A stretch of DNA of 6,126 nucleotides, from contig DAOVYU010000077.1 in the NCBI GenBank assembly GCA_030635465.1, positions 1-6,126 of the forward strand, read 5' to 3'. Under the pieces are notes generated by a model. That model saw only the letters and a list, made by a program, of their open reading frames with translations. It did no database searches and was not told the DNA's origin. Of the stretch, positions 1-6,126 are shown piece after piece (positions within the stretch are counted from its first letter, which is position 1; the number at the start of each line of letters is the position of its first letter). A program made the position numbers and the translations under genes. Origin of the DNA: Bacteroidales bacterium. GTDB taxonomy: Bacteria > Bacteroidota > Bacteroidia > Bacteroidales > JAADJA01.

Positions 1-8
1 AATTAAAC

Positions 9-32
9 TTTATATTTTTGTTTTATATTTTT
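9..32 (+). repeat. Short AT-rich direct repeat in the leader of the 744-aa protein gene
   Basis: The 11-mer TTTATATTTTT occurs at 9-19 and again at 22-32, a 13-base period. The first copy overlaps the TAnnTTTG-like promoter box. In DNA this AT-rich it may be chance or slippage. It is listed because it lies in the presumed promoter and start region. Confidence 0.45.
13..20 (+). promoter_or_regulatory. Bacteroidota-type -7 box (TATTTTTG)
   Basis: TATTTTTG matches the Bacteroidota sigma-ABfr -7 consensus TAnnTTTG in all six fixed positions. It ends 30 bases before the ATG at 51, a normal distance. The -33 TTG/TTTG element would lie outside the window and cannot be checked, so the call rests on one box in AT-rich DNA. 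Confidence 0.5.
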
Positions 33-50
33 AACTAAACAATTTAAATT

Positions 51-2285
51 ATGAGAAAACTAACGATTGCCGTAGCAATTTTTATTGCTATTGGAATGAA
101 TGTTATCGGACAGAGTGGGTGGACCAATGTTGGTTCAGGACTGGCTGCCGATAAAGGTGTTGGACAGATTTCTGTCGGAATGAATGACAACACAGCTATG
201 TGGGGTATGGGTATCAATAGTGATGGTTCCATTTATGATGCTTTTACCCGTTCCACTAATGGAGGCAATACCTGGGAAGCAGGTACATTTAATGCCGGAA
301 CCGGTCTTTCACAATTATTTGCAATTGATGGCGATATTTGCTGGGCTGTATTCAATACTGGCTCAACTCAGGGATTGTATAAAACTGAGGATGGTGGTTT
401 AACCTGGGTGAAAAAAGGTGGCGTTTATGGTTCAAGTTCTTTTGCCAATGTTATTCACTTTTTTAATGATAATGATGGCTTTGCTCAGGGTGATCCTGTA
501 GGCACAGATTATGAATTGTATACCACTGATGATGGTGGAGAAACCTGGACAGCTATTGATGGAGCCAATATTCCGGATCCAACTTCAGGTGAATTTGGTA
601 TTACTGGAAATTATCATGCAGTTGGTGACAATATCTGGTGGGGTACCAATCAGGGTCGTATTTTCAGATCAACGGACAAAGGCTATACATGGGATGTTGC
701 CCTTACCGCTTTTGGCGCTACAGAAACAGTAGGTGTTTTAATGTTTGATGCTACAAATGGAATTTCTTATAGGTCTTATCTTGATATGGGAGTAGAGACT
801 ACACTGAATGAAACCAATGATGGAGGAGCTACATGGACTTCATTTAACACTGTTGGGGCAAGTTTTGCAAGATTTTTTGCACATGTGCCTGGAACTGTAA
901 ATACTGTCATTGGATCTGCTCATGATGAAACTGCCGGAGAAGGAATATCCATCAGTGAAGATGGTGGTCATAACTGGACTGAAATTACTAGTGGATATCC
1001 ATTTATGGCTTCAGTTTGGTTTGATCTTGAAACAGGTTGGTGTGGAACCTTATCATCAGGTAATGGAACGGATGGTATGTATATTTATGGAGAAATACCT
1101 ACTCCTCCAGAACCTACAAACCTTGAGTATACAGTAGATTATAATGATGTTACCCTAACATGGGAAGCACCTAGTCAGCCAATAATAGGTTTTGTGGATG
1201 ATTTTGAATCGTATGATGATTTTGTGCTGGAATTTTCCCCCTGGACAACCATTGATGTTGATGGAAGTACTACTTATGGTATGAGTGGAATTGATTGGCC
1301 AAATGCTTATGATCCACAGGCATACATAATTTTTAATCCATCTGCGACAACTCCGGCAATAACTGATATTACGCCTCACTCCGGAGATAAACTTGCTGCA
1401 TGTTTTGCCGCAACAACTCCTGATAATAATGATTGGCTCATTTCACCTTTTGTAATGGTTGAAAGTGGTGATGAATTAGCATTTTGGGTTAAATCATATA
1501 CAGATCAATACGGGCTCGAAAGATACAAAGTTGGTATCTCTACAACTGGAACAGATCCAGATGATTTTACAATAGTATCAGGAACCGGCTATCTTGAAGC
1601 TCCTTCCAGTGATTGGGAAGAGTATACCTATGATTTAAGTAGTTATGTTGGAGATGAGATCTATGTAGGAATCCAATGTGTTTCGAGTGATGCTTTTATC
1701 CTTTTAGTAGATGATTTCTCCATTGGAGCACCTACTGATAATAGTATTGTATATAATGCTAATACAGCAGTATCAGGCACAACTATAAAAGATATAAATG
1801 CCAGTGCTATTCCGGGTAAACCAAATACAGTATATGGTGGATCGAATTCGGCTAAAACAGAATTAGAAGGATATAATATTTATCGCAATGATGAAGTTTT
1901 AGATTATGTCTCTTCACCTCAAACAGAGTACACCGATGTTGATGTCCCAATTGGAGTGCATACTTATTATGTGACTGCTGTTTATGATGTTGGTGAATCT
2001 GATCCTTCAAACAGTGTAACGGTTGATATCATTACCAGCGTTCCTGATATTGAAACCAGTGAACTGGTAATTTATCCTAATCCGGCTACCAATATGGTTA
2101 ATATTGAATCCGAATCAGAGATAATTTCACTTGTTTTGTATACCTATCTTGGACAGGTGGTAACTACTCTGGAGCCAAACATGAAAAAAGCAGTTCTGGA
2201 TGTTTCCAATAGAGAATCAGGAATCTACTTTGTACGTCTTGAAACAGAAAAAGGCACAATTACAAAAAAGATTTCTGTTGAATAA
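51..2285 (+). CDS. Secreted Asp-box beta-propeller / Fn3 / choice-of-anchor J protein with T9SS type A sorting domain
   Basis: This 744-aa protein is predicted to cross the inner membrane by Sec and the outer membrane by the T9SS, ending at the surface or outside. Residues 1-20 form a signal peptide (RK, then a hydrophobic stretch), with cleavage probably before Q21. Six Asp-boxes of the S/T-x-D/N-x-G-x-T-W type end at W75, W119, W166, W214, W262 and W309, 44-48 residues apart, as in BNR/YCF48-like beta-propellers. Residues 353-375 resemble the first strands of an Fn3 domain, and 602-660 its remainder (GYNIYRN, TYYVTAVYD). Between them, about 381-560, is a choice-of-anchor J/cleaved-adhesin-like domain (DDFES, DWLISP, LLVDDFSIG). 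Residues 672-744 are the T9SS tail (VIYPNPA, GIYFVRLE, final KKISVE). The ATG at 51 is chosen because it gives the complete signal peptide. No catalytic residues are recognisable, so binding or adhesion is inferred, not shown. It stands alone on the plus strand. Confidence 0.93.
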   Translation: MRKLTIAVAIFIAIGMNVIGQSGWTNVGSGLAADKGVGQISVGMNDNTAMWGMGINSDGSIYDAFTRSTNGGNTWEAGTFNAGTGLSQLFAIDGDICWAVFNTGSTQGLYKTEDGGLTWVKKGGVYGSSSFANVIHFFNDNDGFAQGDPVGTDYELYTTDDGGETWTAIDGANIPDPTSGEFGITGNYHAVGDNIWWGTNQGRIFRSTDKGYTWDVALTAFGATETVGVLMFDATNGISYRSYLDMGVETTLNETNDGGATWTSFNTVGASFARFFAHVPGTVNTVIGSAHDETAGEGISISEDGGHNWTEITSGYPFMASVWFDLETGWCGTLSSGNGTDGMYIYGEIPTPPEPTNLEYTVDYNDVTLTWEAPSQPIIGFVDDFESYDDFVLEFSPWTTIDVDGSTTYGMSGIDWPNAYDPQAYIIFNPSATTPAITDITPHSGDKLAACFAATTPDNNDWLISPFVMVESGDELAFWVKSYTDQYGLERYKVGISTTGTDPDDFTIVSGTGYLEAPSSDWEEYTYDLSSYVGDEIYVGIQCVSSDAFILLVDDFSIGAPTDNSIVYNANTAVSGTTIKDINASAIPGKPNTVYGGSNSAKTELEGYNIYRNDEVLDYVSSPQTEYTDVDVPIGVHTYYVTAVYDVGESDPSNSVTVDIITSVPDIETSELVIYPNPATNMVNIESESEIISLVLYTYLGQVVTTLEPNMKKAVLDVSNRESGIYFVRLETEKGTITKKISVE
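252..977 (+). repeat. Six Asp-box (BNR) repeats encoding beta-propeller blades
   Basis: Six in-frame copies code for STNGGNTW, TEDGGLTW, TDDGGETW, STDKGYTW, TNDGGATW and SEDGGHNW, starting at protein residues 68, 112, 159, 207, 255 and 302. The DNA copies share a GATGGTGG-like core but are diverged. These are protein structural repeats within the 744-aa gene, not a mobile or tandem DNA repeat. Confidence 0.85.
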
Positions 2286-2299
2286 AATAAAAATTTAAG

Positions 2300-2337
2300 A
2301 AAATAAAAAAGGGGCTAATTTGCCCCTTTTTTATTTT
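2300..2337. terminator. Bidirectional intrinsic terminator between convergent genes
   Basis: A perfect 16-bp inverted repeat (arms 2300-2315 and 2322-2337, six-base loop TAATTT) has a GGGGC/GCCCC core flanked by A and T runs. On the plus strand the core is followed by TTTTTT, and on the minus strand the same is true. It begins 14 bases after the stop of the 744-aa protein gene and 21 bases from the stop of the metalloprotease gene, so it can end transcripts from both sides. Confidence 0.93.
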
Positions 2338-2358
2338 TACTATTAAATCGAACTGAAC

Positions 2359-4704
2359 TTATTCAACAATTAATTTTTCGGTTTTTGAAAATCCCGGATT
2401 GTTAAATCTAACAAAATAAACTCCAGCCTCTATATTAGCAAGGTTCAAATTTGTTTTGATCATTGCATTATTTACAATGAGACGTTCTGTAAACAATACC
2501 TTTCCTTGAATATTAATGATCTCAACATCTACATATTCCTGAATATTCCTGATGTCAATTGAAAGCGTTTCTTTTGCAGGATTTGGGAACACACTGATTC
2601 GAACGTCACTCTGTAACAGTTCTTGTGTCCTTGTAAAAATTGAAACATCAATATCATCGATATAAAGTTTATTACCATAAAGATCAAATGATTCAATCAT
2701 AAATTGTACGTCTGAACCACCTGTCCACGGAGAAATATCAATAGTCAAACATGCGGGATTTGAACCCGATCCACACCAGTCATCTGACGATTCAGGGAAA
2801 AACTCAAGAGCTGAAGGTTCGGCAGTAGCAAAGTTTCCAGAGCCATCTTCTCCGATATTAAATATGTGTGTCCATGTATTCCCACAATCGGTCGAAATAT
2901 AAAAGATCAATGAGTCACTGAGATTAGCTCCAAATTGCGCATAGGCATGCTTCAGGTTAATGGCTGCATAATTGACCCCTGATAAATTAAGTACAGGCGA
3001 AATCAGTTGGTCACGTTCATATACAGTAAATTCTTCATGGAAATAAATAGCCATTGATTGAGCTCCGGGTTCGTTACCTTCAGCTTCTGAAATTTCCCAG
3101 GTTGTTGCATTATCCGGGTTTCCAATAGTCCATGATTCCAAACTTTTCGACTCATCTTCAAAATCGTCATAAAAAGGTAATGGGAGTCCACCTGCATACA
3201 AATAATCAGTTTTTGTTAGCGTAGATTCCCCGATCTCATTGGTTGCTATCAGTGTCACGGAATAAATGCCTGTTTCATCAAATAAAACTTCAGGATTTTG
3301 TGAATCTGCTCCAGTTCCGTTTACAAAAGTTACAGTAGTTGGTTCAAATGACCATTGCCATACGTTGGGACAAGCAGTAGATTTATCAGAAAGCATTACG
3401 CTACTATTGCTGCAAAAAGCGACCATGTCAGCTTCAAAATCAACTTCAGGTACAAAGTCACCTACAGTAATATAATCTTCAATTTCAATAGAATTAGATC
3501 CTGTTGAGTTTTCAACTGTAAGACTTACCATAAATGAACCGTCCTCATCATAAATGATGTTCGTCGGATTCTGTTCATCAGAAGTAGCTGGTGTTCCTCC
3601 TTCAAATGTCCATTCCCAGGATATTGGACCTCCTGATGAGATATCTGTAAAGTCAACACCACAATTTACAGGAACCTCAGTTTGATTAGATGTGAAAAGT
3701 GCTGAAGGTAAATCAGAAGTACAACCAAGGGATGAGAAAAGAGATGAACGGTAAACGTTAACTGCTGAATGTGCTCTTGTTTTTTGGCCATTTGTGAAAA
3801 TGTTCATACACGCATCATCTGTATAATCCATATAGTTCATGAACATATCCTCGCTGCTACAAGATGTTTGTGGATATGATGGACAACCCCAATAATTATT
3901 TCCCTGGTTTGGTGTATCCGAAACAAGATCTGAACCACTGCATGCTCCGCCATCATCACCCCAGATATGATAAAGATTAAGCCAGTGTCCAACCTCGTGG
4001 GTTGTTGTACGGCCCTTATTGTAGGGATATCCACCAGGACTATTAAAGCCAAAGTTAGCATATCGAATCACCACCCCATCAGTAAGAGAGCTGCCACTAC
4101 CCGGGAATTGTGCGTATCCCAGCAAACTACTTCCAAGGTTGCACACCCACATATTTAAATAATCTGATGAAGGCCATGCATCTTTTCCACCCTGTGCAGT
4201 AAATTTTACAGCATTATTCATGCTAAACGAAGATACGGTGGTTTGTGTGCGGGTAATTCCATCGGTTGGGTTACCATCAGGGTCAGTTGAAGCCATGCAA
4301 AATTCAATTTCCACATCACCAGCTACACCCTGAAAGGCTATAGGTGTATTCGTTGTATCAGAATTTAGTCTTCTGAAGTCTTCATTCAAAACATCTATTT
4401 GAGAGAAGACTTGTGCATCGGGTATATTTTGTGTTGAATTTTGGTATACAACATGAACTACAACCGGAATGGTAACTAATAGATCTTTTGCATTTAGCAT
4501 ATGCTGGTTGTTGTTAATCCATTCCTGCATTGATTCTTCAAGTTTTTCCATTCTTGCCTCAATGCCAGGGTCTTGTTGTTTTTGCCATTCCAGATGTTGC
4601 ATAGTTCCACATCTGATATGACCATTGTGGTAATGTTGAGCAAAGATTGGTTGGATCATCAGCAATACTGTTCCAACAAGTAAAAGCATAAATTTTTTCA
4701 TCAT
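2359..4704 (-). CDS. Secreted pappalysin-family (peptidase M43) zinc metalloprotease with PKD domains and T9SS tail
   Basis: This 781-aa zinc endopeptidase is predicted to be exported by Sec and the T9SS. Residues 1-22 are a signal peptide (MMKKF, hydrophobic core, cleavage before Q23). A propeptide of about 50 residues follows, containing RCGT with C32, a candidate cysteine switch. The catalytic domain spans roughly 75-328, with zinc site HEVGHWLNLYH (H236, E237, H240, H246), SDTPN at 262-266 and Met-turn MNYMDY at 289-294, as in ulilysin, mirolysin and cytophagalysin. Two PKD domains lie at about 332-414 (WEWTFEGG) and 419-503 (WQWSFEP). A MAM/choice-of-anchor J-like jelly roll spans about 509-688, and the T9SS type A tail about 699-781 (VFPNPA, GVYFVRF, final KLIVE). 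All catalytic motifs are intact. Two adjacent ATGs (4704 and 4701) are possible starts; the first is used. The gene has its own promoter-like box and converges on the 744-aa gene. Substrate is unknown. Confidence 0.95.
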   Translation of the reverse strand: MMKKFMLLLVGTVLLMIQPIFAQHYHNGHIRCGTMQHLEWQKQQDPGIEARMEKLEESMQEWINNNQHMLNAKDLLVTIPVVVHVVYQNSTQNIPDAQVFSQIDVLNEDFRRLNSDTTNTPIAFQGVAGDVEIEFCMASTDPDGNPTDGITRTQTTVSSFSMNNAVKFTAQGGKDAWPSSDYLNMWVCNLGSSLLGYAQFPGSGSSLTDGVVIRYANFGFNSPGGYPYNKGRTTTHEVGHWLNLYHIWGDDGGACSGSDLVSDTPNQGNNYWGCPSYPQTSCSSEDMFMNYMDYTDDACMNIFTNGQKTRAHSAVNVYRSSLFSSLGCTSDLPSALFTSNQTEVPVNCGVDFTDISSGGPISWEWTFEGGTPATSDEQNPTNIIYDEDGSFMVSLTVENSTGSNSIEIEDYITVGDFVPEVDFEADMVAFCSNSSVMLSDKSTACPNVWQWSFEPTTVTFVNGTGADSQNPEVLFDETGIYSVTLIATNEIGESTLTKTDYLYAGGLPLPFYDDFEDESKSLESWTIGNPDNATTWEISEAEGNEPGAQSMAIYFHEEFTVYERDQLISPVLNLSGVNYAAINLKHAYAQFGANLSDSLIFYISTDCGNTWTHIFNIGEDGSGNFATAEPSALEFFPESSDDWCGSGSNPACLTIDISPWTGGSDVQFMIESFDLYGNKLYIDDIDVSIFTRTQELLQSDVRISVFPNPAKETLSIDIRNIQEYVDVEIINIQGKVLFTERLIVNNAMIKTNLNLANIEAGVYFVRFNNPGFSKTEKLIVE

Positions 4705-4742
4705 GATTTTTTTTGATTAGTTACATTTTTTGTTTTGGGCAG

Positions 4743-4750
4743 CAAAAGTA
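4743..4750 (-). promoter_or_regulatory. Bacteroidota-type -7 box (TACTTTTG) for the M43 protease gene
   Basis: Read on the minus strand, TACTTTTG followed by C matches TAnnTTTG in all fixed positions. It ends 38 bases before the ATG at 4704, leaving a short A-rich leader without a clear Shine-Dalgarno sequence. No good TTG/TTTG -33 element is seen at the usual 19-21 base spacing, so the promoter may be weak or need an activator. Confidence 0.6.
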
Positions 4751-4779
4751 GATAAAACAATTGAGCTTAAGGTATTAAC

Positions 4780-4791
4780 ACCAATATTGGT
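4780..4791. promoter_or_regulatory. 12-bp perfect palindrome ACCAATATTGGT, possible operator
   Basis: ACCAATATTGGT is its own reverse complement. On the minus strand it ends 29 bases upstream of the TACTTTTG box of the M43 gene, near -40, where an activator or repressor dimer could bind. It lies 50 bases beyond the stop of the 220-aa gene. No regulator is encoded nearby to pair with it, so the operator role is inferred from symmetry and position only. Confidence 0.3.
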
Positions 4792-4841
4792 AAATTGTTT
4801 GTTTTAAGGCAATTTATTTTTTGCAAATTTTCATTCAGAAA

Positions 4842-5504
4842 TTAGTAATCCAAATAAACCACCTTCCTGGTTTCATTAATGCAATGAGCTTTAATTTTTA
4901 ATAGGTATAGCCCTTTACTTAAATCTGACATTTTTAAAAGTGCCCTGTTTTCTTCTTGATTAACAGTAGTTTCTATTTTGGACAATAATTTGCCAGATAA
5001 ATCAAACAACAATATAAGTATTTCCAGTTCATTGTGGGTATTGAATTCAATCCAGGTAAATTCTGTTGCAGGGTTAGGGTAAATTTTATTGATTCTAATA
5101 CTTTGGTCAAATTGAATAAAAACCGTGTCGGTATGTTTTGTTTTGTCTTCTACTAAATAGTTTGTATTGTTTTTGAGCTCTTCTATTGGAAGATTTAAAT
5201 CAGAGCGAACGATATTTCCCTTATTATCCAATTCGTGCCATGTTAAAGGAAATTGTGCATTGATGAATGAAAAAGAAGTTAACTTGCCATCACAATCTGA
5301 TCCGGAATACTCTGCATTTATTTCAAATTCCTGATCCTCTGGTATAAGTGTATATCCTTTTAGTAGTAATGTATTATCAGGGAAGATTTGACCAGCTCCG
5401 ACATAATCTTCAAAGTTATTCTGTATGAGCTGTTGTTCTTGACACATAACACCATCAAACCTTAAAATGAGAAAAAACAGAATAGAAAATATTACAAGCT
5501 TCAT
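4842..5504 (-). CDS. Small secreted protein with T9SS type A sorting domain
   Basis: This 220-aa protein is predicted to be exported by Sec and then the T9SS. Residues 1-21 are a hydrophobic signal peptide (MKLVIFSILFF). The end, GVMC, does not fit a lipobox well, so signal peptidase I cleavage near C21/Q22 is more likely than lipidation. Residues about 70-133 have the spacing of a degenerate SprB-like repeat: C71-D-G, then FPLTW at 85-89, then NYLVED at 115-120. The T9SS tail runs from about 137 to 220 (IYPNPATEF, FDLSGKLL, GLYLLKI, final VVYLDY). The start at 5504 gives the complete signal peptide; a TGA in the same frame overlaps it (TGAATG), so no upstream extension is possible. It follows the TfoX_C-like gene by 68 bases without a visible terminator and may be co-transcribed. 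No enzymatic motif is seen; function unknown. Confidence 0.88.
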   Translation of the reverse strand: MKLVIFSILFFLILRFDGVMCQEQQLIQNNFEDYVGAGQIFPDNTLLLKGYTLIPEDQEFEINAEYSGSDCDGKLTSFSFINAQFPLTWHELDNKGNIVRSDLNLPIEELKNNTNYLVEDKTKHTDTVFIQFDQSIRINKIYPNPATEFTWIEFNTHNELEILILLFDLSGKLLSKIETTVNQEENRALLKMSDLSKGLYLLKIKAHCINETRKVVYLDY

Positions 5505-5572
5505 TCAAGGTGTTGTTGGTTCGTCTTTTAAGTAAACGAATTCAACAAAGGCCATATTATAAAATACAAGTA

Positions 5573-5845
5573 CTAATGCAGGCTTACCGGAATATTTTTC
5601 ATTGTTAGGAATTGCTTCAGTTCTTCTTTTCTTTCTTTTGACAATCCGTGCCACCGGATGCCCTGTATCGCCCCTTCCAGTGCACATAACATGTTAAAGC
5701 AAGCAGATTCATCATGTGCCCTGATCTGCATTAAAGCATTTTCACTTCCGGTATTTATTAACTCTTGAGGAGTGGTAATTCCGACTTTGTTTAATTTCTC
5801 TTCCAGGGTTTTTCCGATATTGGGGAGCTTTGATAAGGAATCCAT
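5573..5845 (-). CDS. TfoX/Sxy C-terminal-domain protein (helix-hairpin-helix-like)
   Basis: This 90-aa protein has no signal peptide and should be cytoplasmic. It is essentially one TfoX_C domain: SKLPNIGKTLEEKLNKVGI at residues 5-23 resembles a helix-hairpin-helix, then TPQELINTGS, then the family signature around 44-71 with ACFNMLCALEGAIQGIRWH and LSKERK. In gammaproteobacterial Sxy/TfoX this domain follows an N-terminal domain and the protein activates competence genes with CRP. Here the N-terminal domain is absent, as in many stand-alone bacterial homologues, so a competence role should not be assumed. The ATG at 5845 is preferred because homologues begin just before the SKLPNIG motif. 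A longer 106-aa reading would need a TTG start at 5893 and would overlap the upstream gene. The ATG lies one base after the upstream stop (TAATATG), suggesting translational coupling. Function unknown; nucleic-acid or protein binding is possible. Confidence 0.88.
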   Translation of the reverse strand: MDSLSKLPNIGKTLEEKLNKVGITTPQELINTGSENALMQIRAHDESACFNMLCALEGAIQGIRWHGLSKERKEELKQFLTMKNIPVSLH

Positions 5846-5846
5846 A

Positions 5847-6126
5847 TTAGAGTACGATAAATTTTTTGTTAATAATTGGTTGACCTTCTTCAATTACCTG
5901 ATAAAAATAAATTCCTTTTTGATAATTTATTGAATGAATGCTAATTTTAGTTGGTGTAGTAACTTTATATTTTTCAACTACATTACCTGATGCGTTGAAT
6001 ATTTTAATGGTTAAATTTTGCTTATTAGCATAGTCAAGTATTAGATATGAGCATTCCTTAACCGGATTTGGAAATAATGTGATTTTATCTGCTTTTTGAT
6101 TATTTAATGGAACCGCTACAATAGGA
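5847..6126 (-). CDS. C-terminal end of a T9SS type A sorting domain protein (partial, runs off the window)
   Basis: The minus strand is open from the window edge to a TAA at 5847-5849, giving the last 92 residues of a larger protein (first complete codon begins at 6125). There is no start in the window, so it is a 5'-truncated view, not a broken gene. The fragment is almost entirely a T9SS type A tail: ITLFPNPVKE near residues 15-24, then TIKIFNASGNVVEKY, then the closing GIYFYQVIEEG and final KKFIVL. The order of motifs is the same as in the other three tails in the window. The product is therefore predicted to be secreted or surface-anchored; its functional domains lie outside the window. 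Its stop is one base before the ATG of the TfoX_C-like gene, so the two are very likely on one transcript. Confidence 0.9.
   Translation of the reverse strand, partial: PIVAVPLNNQKADKITLFPNPVKECSYLILDYANKQNLTIKIFNASGNVVEKYKVTTPTKISIHSINYQKGIYFYQVIEEGQPIINKKFIVL

Noticed and set aside
252..977. Asp-boxes as proof of sialidase activity
   Set aside because: Asp-boxes are structural and occur in many non-enzymatic propellers. No FRIP motif or sialidase catalytic set was found.
3837..4158. Small open frames on both strands inside the metalloprotease gene
   Set aside because: They are shadows of the M43 gene, which has intact catalytic motifs in its own frame across this stretch.
4791..4816. Inverted repeat TAAATTG/CAATTTA as a terminator for the 220-aa gene
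   Set aside because: The stem is only seven AT-rich pairs with a 12-base loop and no T-run following it on the minus strand. It is too weak to call.
5441..5504. Lipoprotein signal in the 220-aa protein because of C21
   Set aside because: The residues before the cysteine (GVM) do not fit a lipobox, since Met at -1 is unfavourable, and a T9SS tail already accounts for its export.
5505..5572. Separate promoter for the 220-aa gene in the 68-base gap
   Set aside because: No TAnnTTTG match with a spaced TTG element was found on the minus strand. Co-transcription with the TfoX_C-like gene is simpler.
5505..5687. A 60-aa minus-strand open frame ending just before the 220-aa gene
   Set aside because: Most of it is an out-of-frame reading of the TfoX_C-like gene. 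The composition is not protein-like, and no family is recognisable.
5573..5893. A 106-aa version of the TfoX_C-like protein starting at 5893
   Set aside because: It needs a TTG start, adds 16 residues with no resemblance to the family, and overlaps the coding 3' end of the upstream T9SS gene. The ATG at 5845 fits the family start.

Overview
The window looks like chromosomal DNA from a Bacteroidota bacterium, probably a free-living member of the Bacteroidales/Marinilabiliales or Flavobacteriia type. The evidence is AT-rich DNA, A-rich leaders without clear Shine-Dalgarno sequences, promoter boxes of the Bacteroidota TAnnTTTG kind, and four separate proteins ending in a type IX secretion system (T9SS) type A sorting domain. 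The genus cannot be read from the sequence.

Layout, left to right. A plus-strand gene (51-2285) encodes a large secreted protein: signal peptide, an Asp-box beta-propeller, a fibronectin III domain that appears to be split by a choice-of-anchor J (cleaved-adhesin-like) domain, and a T9SS tail. It converges on a minus-strand gene (2359-4704) for a secreted M43/pappalysin-family zinc metalloprotease with two PKD domains, a jelly-roll-like domain and a T9SS tail. A strong symmetrical hairpin (2300-2337) lies between the two stop codons and can serve both. The metalloprotease has its own promoter-like box (4743-4750) and a 12-bp perfect palindrome just upstream (4780-4791).

Further right, three more minus-strand genes follow one another in the same direction: the 3' end of a T9SS cargo gene running off the window (5847-6126), a 90-aa TfoX C-terminal-domain (helix-hairpin-helix-like) protein whose ATG lies one base after that gene's stop, and a small 220-aa secreted protein with a T9SS tail. 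No terminator or convincing promoter was seen between these three, so they may be one transcript.

How the genes work together: four of the five proteins are predicted to be exported through the Sec system and then the T9SS, ending at the cell surface or outside. The protease could process proteins or peptides outside the cell, and the propeller/jelly-roll protein could bind glycans or surfaces. The one cytoplasmic protein, the TfoX_C-like one, is the outlier. I found no RNA genes, CRISPR array, insertion sequence or phage gene, and no gene-free stretch longer than about 140 bases. The region is best described as a T9SS cargo neighbourhood. I do not see firm evidence for a wholly new system; the most unusual points are the TfoX_C gene tightly linked to a T9SS cargo gene and the domain architecture of the 744-aa protein.
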